A stretch of 64,000 nucleotides of DNA from Bryoerythrophyllum caledonicum (lineage: Eukaryota; Streptophyta; Bryopsida; Pottiales; Pottiaceae), in NCBI GenBank assembly GCA_963971425.1, contig OZ020525.1, positions 3,083,560 to 3,147,559 on the forward strand, given 5' to 3'. This document shows positions 1 through 10,028 of the stretch, piece after piece. The first letter of the stretch is position 1; each line of letters starts with the position of its first letter. The notes below the pieces were generated by a model. It was not told the DNA's origin. It made no database searches and was given only the letters and a program-made list of their open reading frames with translations. The position numbers were made by a program, and so were the translations under genes.

Positions 1-380
1 CTAACTCCAGCTGGGAGTGTAGTGTGCATGTTGCATGACGATGATCTATGAGGAGTATGGACATGGGTTGGGGTAGAGATTGTAGAATCTAAGAGTCCAT
101 ATACCCGATACTGACCTGGGGAAAGTTTAAACACTCTCTGCGATCCCACGTCCACAACGTGCTGCATAGCGATGGTATGAGTGAGCTCCGAGGTTGCCTC
201 GTCGTAGACTTTTTCCTCAATTTAGATACTGTCTTGCAAGAAAGAGAATCTGAGACTCAATAACAAGGAAGTCACCGATGCAACGCCATCACTATCTAAA
301 CGACAAGTAAGTGGCATGCCTACGCCACTGGCACGAAGAAAAACAAGTGAAGACGCTGGAGCTTGGGAAGAAGAAGCCAT
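1..380 (-). pseudogene. partial unrecognised coding region with in-frame TAA
   Basis: Read on the minus strand from an ATG at 378-380, the frame runs MASSSQAPASSLVFL... to a TAA at 222-224. It then stays open in the same frame from 221 to the window edge, beginning IEEKVYDEATSELTH and including QHVVDVGSQRVFKLSPGQYR. About 120 codons with a single stop are unlikely by chance, so this may be a 5' part of a gene leaving the window, broken by a nonsense codon, or one with an intron near 222 that I cannot place. I do not recognise a family. No neighbour clarifies its role. Confidence 0.3.
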
Positions 381-464
381 GACGAGGGAATGAGAGGAAG
401 TGAGTGTCTGTGATGCAAGCGAAATTGGTTGGCTCAAATACTGACCTTGGCAGTGTTGTGGCAA

Positions 465-913
465 GATTAAACTAATTTAAAGAGTTTGTAGAGAACGGCG
501 CACGCATAAAATTAGTGAGAACTTTAAATTCAATTTTGGAGAATAGTCATTCTAATGCAATGGAATTAGTAGACGGCGTGATATATATATAGAGTTTAGC
601 AACGAGGCATAGCCTAAATACTGCACGATTCAAATTGTTTAATAGAAGTGGGTGGTGAAAATTGTGTGGAAGTGTCAGATAGTTTAACCACATATTAGAG
701 TCCTTATAAAGAAGGCCGCCATTTTGACGTAAATTTGACTAAAACTAGTGTATAGAGGGTTGAGCTTTTTAAAGCGGACAGGTCGTATTGGGCGCACGAT
801 ATCTACACCTGAAGCAAGGAGAAAGGCAGTAAATCGTGTGCCAGGAGTGGGGAAGTCTACACTATTGAACTGATGCTAGGAACGAGTTGTAGAGGATAGT
901 CCATTTAGATCAG
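465..913. other. non-coding, nothing recognised
   Basis: No convincing coding sequence on either strand. The stretch is moderately AT-rich, includes a short TA dinucleotide run near 580-590, and could contain promoter sequence for flanking genes, but I see no clear element. Confidence 0.4.
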
Positions 914-1138
914 ATGCCAAAGAGAAAGAAACGGGCGGCCCAATTCTCTACCTCGAAACAACTGAAGGCGTCACAGGAGTCGCGAATGCGGAGGTACGCG
1001 GGCTTAGAGGGTACAACTAGAATATTAGGTCCGGAGTTTGCGAAGCTGGACGTAGTGACAACGTCGAGGCAAGCAGCGGCTGATAAGGAGCAGGAGGTTC
1101 AAGTTTCGATGAACGATGCGCGTGTTTCAGAAACGCAG
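914..1138 (+). CDS. small basic ORF, possible first exon of the ParB/MTase-like gene
   Basis: ATG at 914 opens 75 codons starting MPKRKKRAAQF, a lysine/arginine-rich start that looks like a nuclear localisation signal, followed by a polar segment. After VSETQ (codon ending at 1138) comes GTACAC, a possible splice donor in phase 0; without splicing the frame stops shortly after at 1150. A phase-0 acceptor (TTGCAG) lies at 2029-2034 directly before an ATG that opens the acidic exon of the next gene, so this could be its first exon with an 896-base intron. Against this, a TATA box at 1731 fits independent initiation for the downstream gene. No family is recognised. Confidence 0.3.
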
Positions 1139-1149
1139 GTACACGCTTG

Positions 1150-1730
1150 ATTTGTTGCGAGGGAGTGATTGAAATTGCATCTTCTGAGAGCGTCATACGT
1201 GTCCCGTGAGTTCGTTTTTAGAAAGCTATCATTTGAGACGATGCATTTGATAGTGGGTGAGTCAATTGAAATGCAAAGAGTTTTCTTGATGGGGGAGGGG
1301 ATTAGACTTTGACGGCTTTAGTAGAGGATAATTATGGTGTATGATGGACTTCAATGTCGATGCGATTAAAAATGAGTAATATGATGTTAAGGTGAGGACG
1401 GTGGTAAAGTATGAATAAGGACAAGTTGGGTAGTGGCCAAAAATGATGTTGAAGTGGAAAGTTATGTCGATTGCTTGACTTGTAAGCGAAGTCAAAATGA
1501 TGAATTTTAGACATAATGGATACGTGTACTCTCTAGTGACGGCTTAAGTCGCGACCGATGCTGACGGCTCTCTCATGGTACGTCTAATTAGAAGCCCTAA
1601 GAAATGACGGTTGTGTGAGATGGGTTGTGAAATTAATTATTGGGTTGTTGATGGAAGGGTTGAGGTCATAATGAGTTGAATTGGATGAGTTGGGTAGTGG
1701 CGGAGGTTGACGGCTCACCCCAACCATAGT
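1150..1730. other. non-coding, intergenic or intron
   Basis: No supported gene on either strand. The sequence is GT/GA-rich on this strand and carries short open frames without codon character. It ends at the TATA-like element at 1731. Confidence 0.4.
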
Positions 1731-1738
1731 TATAAGTA
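1731..1738 (+). promoter_or_regulatory. TATA box upstream of the ParB/MTase-like gene
   Basis: TATAAGTA lies about 290 bases before the ATG at 2023. An ATG at 1845 between them opens a 66-codon upstream frame that ends at 2042, overlapping the proposed start, so the mRNA leader would carry an upstream ORF. The assignment is from sequence alone. Confidence 0.35.
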
Positions 1739-2034
1739 GAGCGACTTCTAATGTATATCTTCTTTCATTTGTGCAACCTTGGAGGTCTTAGGTTTTCCAG
1801 TCGATAGTATTGGTTAGCAAGTTCCAGTATTCTAGTGCACAGTGATGCGGAGAAGTTCTGTGATAGAAGGGGCGCCGGTGCGTTCTATGCAGGTATTTGT
1901 AGACAAGGTTAGGAGAGACGGAATGATTAGGGTTTGGTGGGAACTGCGAGTGAAGGAACTGTGTAGTGATTCGGAGAGAACTTTTGTGAAGAGGGTACGA
2001 TATGTTTCTAACATTAGATTGAATGGAATTGCAG

Positions 2035-5000
2035 ATGGATGAAGAAGAAGCTGCCGGCGATCCGGAATTGCGCACAGTTAGTGGCTGCGAGATGGTGCAA
2101 GTCGGTGGAGAGGACGTGCGTGAAGTCGTTGTGGAAGTCGTGCACGAAGGTGGAGAAGAAGGTTTGGCGATGGCGATGCTCGACGCTGAAGAAGTCCGAG
2201 ACACCGGCGGAAGAGACGAGGCGGGACCTGGAGGCGGTAACGAAGTGGAGAAGGATGCTATAGAGACGTTGACCGAGAGTGGAGGCGAAGATGAGCAAGA
2301 GCCCGGCGAGGGACGTGATGATTCAGAAAAAGGCGACGAAGAGGAAAGCGACGGAAATGACGATCTCGACAGGATAGACGAGGAGGCGGAGAGCGAGGAG
2401 AAAGCAGGAAGTGAAGCGGAGGCGGATAGCGATGCAGCCGCTACCGGCGAGGCCCTTGTCGACCTGGGTTTATCCGACTCAAGCAAGGACATCGATGTCG
2501 GGAGAGGGTCAAGGAAGAAGGGCAAACGCAAGAGCAAGAAGAGGGAGAAGAAGGAGGCTACGCCAGACCTTGACGACGACCTCGGCCAGGATCCGGATGC
2601 CTCTATAGAGCAAGTAACGGAGCGAATTGGTATCGTGTACCACCCTGATGCATTTGCGGCGATCAATCTAATGCGGCGACTTCCGATGCCACTCACATAT
2701 TCGAATTCCATTGTGCCGCATGATTCCAATGCAGGAGCTTCGAAAAGTGCACAAAATCGAGAAGCAGAAGATGATGGCAGGCTTTGCTCATGGATATCGA
2801 GATGGTGACACCTCCTTCTACCTTGCGGTGACTGGCAAGGAAGAAATTGAGCGGCCGGTTGATGATGCGATTTTGAATTCTTGGTCCTCAGACTGGAAAA
2901 CCTTGAACGAAGAATTCGAGTCCGAGTTGGCTGACGACGAAGACCTAAAGCATCTGAGTGAGAAGATGTTGTTCATCTACGATGGCAACCACAGGTACGA
3001 GGCGTGGAAAGAGTACATCGACACGAAGAAAGCTGGTGACAAAGAATTTGTTAAGAAGAACGGGAGGCCGTTCTGCATTATACTTGACATTACACCGAAT
3101 GGGTATCCACGAATTCTTTCAGCGATGCACGCCGTCAACAAGTAAGTGTCTTTCTGAAGTTGCAAGATTTGCAAGCTTATCAAGTTTTTCTGCTAATGAC
3201 CGCTGTTTTGTTAGGGCAAACGAGACAAACCATGTCGTTACGAATGTCATGCACCAACTTGACCGGGTGCATTTATACGTCACTCGGCCACTAGAGTACT
3301 ACAAGGACTTGATCCCGCCCCATCGATATGAAATGTGCGTTAAAAAGCCCAGCACTACCTGGTACCCGATTCCCGCTTCGCAGATGGTGAAAGTGCTATT
3401 CCAGGTATTTCTCATTCCATACATTCCAACATCTTACTAATTTGAATTTGAAGCTCATTCTTGCTTACGGCGTTTTTGCAGGACGAGTTGCATGAAACCG
3501 CAGTAAAAGAGCGACTTGCGTATCTAGCAGAGACTCCAGAGGACGAACAGACTGGACGAGGTATGCAAGAATATATGGAAGGCCAGATCCGTCTGAAGCG
3601 TGATAAGCTGACGAAGAGGTTTGGCAAGCTTGCTGGGGTGGCAAACCCAGCTAACGGAGATAGCTTTCTTGACGAGGTGACCATACATTCAACCTTTAAT
3701 CATCATTTTTGAATGTAATTTTGAATCCAATTTGTTTAAAAATATTTCAAATTATTTACAACAAACTAGGAGCCATAGTGAATTATTAGGCTCACTTAGA
3801 CTACTAGGCTTTATATGAGACGATTTCCAAGTTTAGTGAACTGCTGGGACCACCTCGTGCAAACCTCCACTTCGATCATGTGAGGGTACCCAGGGTTGTC
3901 TGGGTACCACCCAGCATACCCTCTCGTAACGAGAGGGTATGTTGGGTGGTACCCGGGTGACCCTTGGTACCCGCTCGGAATCGGGAGGGGACTCGACCTG
4001 GTGGTTCCCGCTCGATTCCGAGTGGGTACCCGATGTCGCCCGGGTACCACTAGGGGTACCCTCTCGCTACGAGAGGGTACTCTCGGTGGTACCCGGGGTC
4101 GTCCGGGTACCACCGGGAGTACCCTCTCGTTACGAGAACGTACTCTCGGTAGTACCCGGGCGTCAACGGGTACCCTCTCGGAACTGAGGGGGGATCAACC
4201 GGAGGAGTCCCCCTCCGGTTCCGAGAGGGTACCCGGCGTCACCTGGGTACTACCGAGAGTACCCTCTCGTTACGAGAGGGTACTCAGGTTGATACCCGGA
4301 CGACACCGGGTACCCTCTTAGAATCGGCAGGATGACTTAATATAGTATCACCTAGTTCCGGGAGGGTATCTGGCGTCACCCGGATACAACAGGGAGTACC
4401 CTCTTGTAACGAGAGGGTACTTTTCGTGGAATTCGAGTGACGCCGGGTACCCATTCGGAATTGGTCGTGACAATTTCACGTCGTCCTTGCTCAAATTTTA
4501 GTGGGTCTCTATCGTCTATTGGGTACCATCAAACATACCCTCTCGTTACAAGACGGTATGCGGAGTGGTTCCAGGGCTACTCCCAGTACCCTCTTTAAAT
4601 CGAGAGAGGTCCACCTGTTCGAGTCTCCCCCTGATCCTCAGAGGGTACCCGGTGTCGCCCGGGTCCCACCTGGAGTACCCTCTCGTTACGAGAGGGTACT
4701 TCCGGTGGTACTTGGGCGACACCGGTTACCCTTTTTGGATCGGTGGGGGACTCGACCGGGTGGACCCCCCTCTCATTTAAGAGGGTGTTTGGTGTCGCTT
4801 GGGTACAACCGATAGTACCCTCTCGTTACGAGAGGGTACTATCGGTGTTACTCGGTCGACGCCGGGTACCAGCACGGGATCGTGAGAGGACCACCCGGAC
4901 GAGTCCCCTCCCGATTTCGAGACGGTATCCGGCGTGGTCTGGGTACCACCCAGCATACCCTCTCGTTACGAGAGGGTATGCTATGTGGTATCCAGTACAC

Positions 5001-7874
5001 GCCGGGTACCACCAAAGTGCCTAGAAAACATCTAAATCTTGTTGTCTGGGTGCGAGTATTAGCTGCTTGTGTCGTCGGAAAATTTACTTCTCTTAATATG
5101 ACTTGAGTTTTCTTCCTTTGATTATGTCACACCACCAAAGAAAAACACAAGGCGGTACTAATTTTGTGTTCATTTGAATAACGAAACAGGTTCGTAAGAA
5201 CTACGACCGGCATAACTTAGACCGAGTGGAGATGGGGCTTGAGAAGCTTCAGCTCATGGCCACAACAGTTGTTCCCTCCAAGTATAAGGTCCTGTGGCTG
5301 AGGATGTGGAACGAGTCGGACTTTCAGCGAAAACAGAATCACTTTCCTGAGTATCCTTGCTCTGAAGCGGACCTTAAGAAGTTCCTGGCACGAGCGGTCT
5401 TCTATGCGTGGGTACGTCTAGTTTCTGCTCCTGATAATCTTCTTGTTTTCTCATGTATTCATCACGCATTCTTGTTCATCTATTACAGCTTCAGGAGGAT
5501 CTCGGGCCAAAGATGGTTGATCTCCTAGGCAATCTTGCACTGAACCCCCATCCGAGAGAGCAACCACTATCCTGGATGGAGTACTTGGCGATGTGGAAGC
5601 TCCGCTTGTGGGACCATGCGTACAACAGCCACTTTCTGGCAGAGTCTCCATTCACTCGACTATCGAAATGGGAGGACGTCAAGGATCGCGGAGATATCGC
5701 AACCCGGTTTGCCTACCGATATATCAAGCATGAGCTTCTTGAAAAAGGTGCAATATCCTCTCTACCACTCTGGATGCACATAGCGTACTCAACGTCGTCC
5801 AGCTCTTGCATGTACTCTACGTATCAATTGTCTTTGTTTCCGTTGGATCATCGCAAGGACTGCCACTGGTATGTTGAATGTCACAAGAAGTACTGTCATG
5901 AGGAAGAGCTATTCATGAAGGAGGGGCACGGTCCTCTGAATAACATCAAGGAGGACGTCCCGGAGAAGGCTGCCACAGCGAAGGAGAAGAAGAAGCGCTC
6001 AAAGCCAATGAGCCCAAACACAAGACGTCTACAAGCCAACAAGAAGGCTAAGGAGCGACGTGCTAAGATGAGAGAGGCGAAAGGCAAGTCTGCTGCGGAG
6101 GAGGACTTGGAAGAGGAGGATGATCTTCAGGTAATTGAGGAATCAAGATTTCCCGAGTCCTCCATCCGTGAACATGGAGTCGCTAGCATTGCTCTAGGCG
6201 TCTCGACACCAACTCGCGTCACTCTGTCGGATGATAGGCCAATGGAGGTTGAAGTATCATTACAGAAGGAGATCCCCGTACGCCCTAGCACGGAGCCAAC
6301 ACCAGCGGAGGATTCAGATGTTGCTCCCTTAATTTTTCGACGTGTGCAGCCTCTTCGATCTCTGAAGTCACCCGCTGCTAATCCTACAGTGTCCGTTACG
6401 CACTCCCACTCCACATCCACGACGGTGCCGCTCGACGATCCGACCCCGAGTCTTAACATCACCTCCTCGAGTTACACGATCCCTGGTGGCGCAGATCCAA
6501 CGTCGACACAGCTTATCATGAACGAGTCAATGTCACGTGATGTTTGGAATGAGATCTCAGACTTTGTCACTGATTGCAATGACGGAAAGACTTGCCTACT
6601 GCGAGGGAATGTCGTTCAAAAGGGGCAAAGGGTGGACCTCGTCCTTGCGCAAGTACCGGACAATCTTCCTGTGCCGGATGTGTCGGTAGTTCGAGATGAA
6701 GTCCCCGGTTGGAACATCCTTTCCACTGGCTGGATGAAGATGCTCTTTGGTTTTGCCAACGTCTTCTTGCATGACGATGGCGGTCTATTTTTGACGTTTT
6801 CTGATGACAAGGACAAGATGATGCAGATCTTTAAGGCGCACTTCCAGGGATTCGGATTCAAGATCATGAAGGAGTGGGTCGGTGTGAACAGACTACCAGA
6901 AAGATCCGCTGCTGCGGCTTCTGGGACCACCAACTTGTTCAAGGTTGACTTCTTGTGCGTGTTAACTCTCTTCAAGGTCCAGTCAAGGCGTACCGCAAAT
7001 CAAACTTCCATTTTCGAAAGCACCCGGCGCTTGAAGAGCTCTCACTGGATATTGCTAGGAGTGATGCCATCCTCAATTTTGTGAGTAAGGAGACACTCAC
7101 TCGGACTGCTCATCGGGTGTGGCGTGGTGCAAAAGAACGTGGTCTGCACTTCTACACGTCGTTGATTCTATCTGCATCAGACGAAGGGGACGTCGTAGTT
7201 GACATTACCGCCGCTATAGGTACGCCTATGAATTTCTCAGTATTTTTTTTTCATTTCAATCACGCGCGTGTTCACTATGTCTGCTATTTTTTCAGGAAAC
7301 TCTATTCGAGTCTGCAAGGATTACGGTCGTCACATCGTTGCGTTGGAGGCCGATGCGGAGGTATTTGAGGCCGTTCTGAAGCCTCTCACTATCCAAGTCC
7401 CTGCGATGCACGTCGAAGACCACATGGATGTATCTGACGACGAGTCTGACCAGTTGACTCTACCCTCCGACATACCAAGTGTCATTCCAGATGTTGCCGA
7501 CATGGACTTTGAGCCCCCCCCAAAGCGTGCCAAACAATCGAAGCCGTAAGTAGGTGAAACTCAACAGTACCTTCTCCAAGAACGTTATTGATGTCATAAT
7601 TTTCTTCTTTATCTCGGCATTGGTTTTCATAGACTCTTCTTTTGACTGCAGACGTCATTTCTCTGTAACTCAAAGTCCCGAACGTTTTCCTTTCTTGCCC
7701 GTATACGCGCGAGATATGGGCAATGCATTAGCGGCTTCTGATTTTCCACCTTCTCGTCATAGAAGGCAGCGTTTTGATCCAGAAGTATATAAATTTCTAG
7801 ACATTCAGGCTGAGGAAGACAATGACTTTGACACTCTCTATGGGTCAGATAAATGTTCTGCAAGCGAATCTTAG
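2035..7874 (+). CDS. ParB/Srx-like plus degenerate DNA methyltransferase-like protein, 7 exons
   Basis: Exons: 2023 or 2035 to ~2710-3141 (with a frame change), 3215-3404, 3482-3676, 5190-5411, 5489-7219 (frame change near 6940-6957), 7296-7545, 7652-7874. Donors and acceptors fit GT-AG and their phases match (for example AA|G = Lys at 3141/3215, CC|A = Pro at 7545/7652). The N-terminus is acidic (E/D-rich) with a lysine-rich patch. RMIPMQELRKVHKIEKQKM followed by LFIYDGNHRYEAW resembles a ParB/sulfiredoxin-like fold with its DGNHR motif. Near the C-terminus, VDLVLAQVP sits where class beta amino-methyltransferases have DPPY, GGLFLTF follows, and VVVDITAAIGNSIRVC...GRHIVALEADAEVF matches motif I with its GR..IG.E continuation, but FxGxG and DPPY are lost. 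So it is probably not an active methylase. It could be a domesticated mobile-element protein or a decaying pseudogene, since two frame changes are visible. Confidence 0.6.
3677..5189 (+). repeat. intron 4 holding ~140 bp palindromic tandem array (about 3880-5015)
   Basis: The intron between the exon ending SFLDE and the exon starting VRKNYDRHN is 1513 bases. A palindrome TACCCTCTCG-TTA-CGAGAGGGTA or close variants starts at 3917, 4057, 4120, 4260, 4397, 4536, 4676, 4816 and 4956; spacing is 137-140 bases except one 63-base step. Each unit also has a GGTACCCGG.../...CCGGGTACC palindrome and a third around GGACTC...GAGTCC, so transcripts could fold into a series of strong hairpins. The array is far more GC-rich than the surrounding DNA. 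Apparent reading frames here are by-products of the repeat. Confidence 0.9.
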
Positions 7875-9007
7875 CGTCGTGGTTATTTAAAACATACTAG
7901 TGATGCATCATTATAGATTTCTTCATTTTTTGGGAGATTGCAACAACAGTATAATTCCTAGACAAGGCATAGTCTATATTTGCTTAATTATGGCATCAAA
8001 ACAATTTTGCGTCAAGGAGGTGTTTAAAATCACACAAATAACACTAACTTTTTGCTATCTTCGTTTCATATTGAAATTTCATTGGAAATGGTGAACATAA
8101 AGATAATCATTATTTTTTGACGTAGGATGAATGATTAAACAAAATTGTGCAAAAAATTGTAAAAAATTCTCTCTAATTTAAGTGGAAGAATATGCAATCA
8201 CAACAGGCACCCGACCCAATAACACACCAAACCTTACATTCAATTCACTGTTTTGTCGACGTGGATGCTTTTTCGTGGTTTAGGGTGGATTCATGATTCC
8301 TTGTTTGTAGATCCACACTACATAAACCTCTTCATGATAATTACGAAATCAACTACTTTGAATCTAAAAGACGGTATAATAGTTCAACCCTAACCTCATA
8401 TCCAAAAACTTAAGCTCGAAATCTTCTAAATGCGCAACACTAAATGTGTATCAACCATTAACAACCATGTTGCACCTATGACATCACTATTAGAAGTTCG
8501 AGAGTATGTAATTGGCCGTTTGCGTCCATGATTTGTGAAAGGTTGGCAATTTATAACTATACAAAGAGGCAATTCCAATGATTAAGGTGACGTTGTACCA
8601 TCGATTTAAAGTTTTAGGCCGCCGTCAATCTCCCCACACTCAAGTCATGGCTTTTAATTAAGCCCGGCCATAACCATCTAATTCACCATTAATTGTACCT
8701 TGATAGCTCGCGGCCATAGTCCCTACTTATGACCGGCTTTATTATCATTTGACACCCCATGATTGTGTACAACCGTGATGGAATTTTTCGTGCACGCGTC
8801 ATTTGCCACGACACACTTAGAGCACTTCTAATGATTCATGTACAACGTTGATGGGATGTTTCAAGCTCGCGGCCATTGCCCTCACACATGTTAGTACAAT
8901 CATGATGAAGTTTTTCAAGCACGCCGTCACTCTTGCTTTGGATGGGATGTTCTAGTGTAAAATTATGAAAGCCTAGATTAATTATGACTGGTTTGCATGT
9001 CGGTGCG
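7875..9007. other. non-coding, with imperfect ~60 bp repeats
   Basis: No gene is supported. Between about 8755 and 8945 three imperfect copies of a motif like GTACAAC.TGATGG.ATTTTTC.AGC.CGC.GTCAT recur with a period of roughly 55-75 bases, and GCTCGCGGCCAT appears at about 8706 and 8863. The function is unknown. Confidence 0.45.
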
Positions 9008-9014
9008 TATAAAT
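9008..9014 (+). promoter_or_regulatory. TATA box for the small acidic gene
   Basis: TATAAAT lies 63-69 bases before the ATG at 9077, a normal distance for a core promoter plus short leader. Confidence 0.4.
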
Positions 9015-9076
9015 TGAAAGATCGGAATGGCTAATGCATCTTTTATTTTGCGAGGAGTTTTTAGTTGTTAGTGAAG

Positions 9077-9566
9077 ATGGTAGAGACTCGCCATATGGCT
9101 TGTGTTCGTAGAGAGAGAGAGGCTATGGATTTGCAGCTTCAAGCCGAGGATTTTAGCGATGAGGGAGGTGTCAAGGAGGAAGGGGACAACATATCGACAA
9201 CCAATGTTGATGTAGTTTCTGTAGGACTTGATGGCTCCCGGGTTCAATTGCACCGACATGTTTGACATTTTTAACGACAAGGGTGTAGACTACTTTGGTT
9301 ACTGTCGTGAGTATTCCGACGATGAGTGTGTCGGTGGCTGTGTTATGCGCGAAGCGGAGGACCACTGGCGATCGGAGATGGATGTGGTGGAGTCTTCCGA
9401 CCTCGAGTTTGGCGATGGCAATGCGAATCTCGAAGACGACCTGGGATTCGAGTCAGATCAAGCAGAGTCATCTGACGATGGGCATGCGTTCATGTATGGT
9501 GGTTGCGATACTGGCTCTGATGTAGACTCTGATATGTACGCGCCGTCTTTCTTGAAGGACCGCTAG
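9077..9566 (+). pseudogene. small acidic protein, two overlapping frames
   Basis: The ATG at 9077 (MVETRHMACVRREREAMDLQ) leads through an acidic segment to a TGA at about 9263. A second frame, open from about 9228, continues with FNCTDMFDIFNDKGVDYFGY and a long D/E/S-rich tail ending LKDR at 9566. Both halves share the same acidic character, so a one-base frameshift (or a missed splice) between about 9228 and 9262 is the simplest explanation. The Asp/Glu/Ser-rich tail looks like an unstructured nuclear protein, but there is no recognisable domain. It lies just upstream of the F-box-like gene on the same strand and could belong to it. Confidence 0.35.
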
Positions 9567-9735
9567 ACAGTTTTCAGAGTACTCTATCTTCTGAGTAAAG
9601 ATGTTCATAGTTGCCTTCCAGACCTGTATATGTTTCCATTATGGCAATTTGAAATCTTATCGTTCTTTGCTACTTGATGTTTTAATATTTTCAATTGCAC
9701 TTGAGATCATGATGGTGCATCTATTTTATTGCCCC

Positions 9736-9821
9736 GGACTTACCTTTCAAAGTCATGAGTTGATAGCCGCGGACTCACCCTTCAAAGTCATGAGTTGATA
9801 GCCGCGGACTCACCTTTCAAA
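9736..9821 (+). repeat. 35 bp minisatellite, 2.5 copies
   Basis: The unit GGACTCACCTTTCAAAGTCA...GATAGCCGC starts at 9736, 9771 and 9806 with a 35-base period and few differences. It lies upstream of the F-box-like gene. Confidence 0.8.
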
Positions 9822-9849
9822 TGCTTGCTTGAACAATCACTAGTTCACT

Positions 9850-9933
9850 TAGTTTCGTGGAGAGGTATATTTGCCGCTAGTTTGTGGAGAGGTGTATTTG
9901 CCGCTAGTTTGTGGAGAGGTGTATTTGCCGCTT
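9850..9933 (+). repeat. 27-28 bp minisatellite, 3 copies
   Basis: The unit TAGTTTGTGGAGAGGTGTAT followed by TTGCCGC starts at 9850, 9878 and 9905. It lies about 100-180 bases before the start codon of the F-box-like gene, in its probable promoter or leader. Confidence 0.8.
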
Positions 9934-10028
9934 TCAATGACATAAGTTGATGTGCCGCTAGTTCTCGTCTTCTACCGGTCGCGGCAGTGGACAGTTCTTT
10001 TCGTTTGTTGGTGAAGCTCTCGGAGGAC

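Noticed and set aside
1845-2042. 66-codon frame starting MRRSSVIEGAPV
   Set aside because: It overlaps the start of the acidic exon in another frame and has no recognised domain; kept only as a possible upstream ORF.
3890-5024. Several overlapping open frames of 70-140 codons
   Set aside because: They translate the 140 bp palindromic array in intron 4; the periodic peptide pattern follows the DNA repeat.
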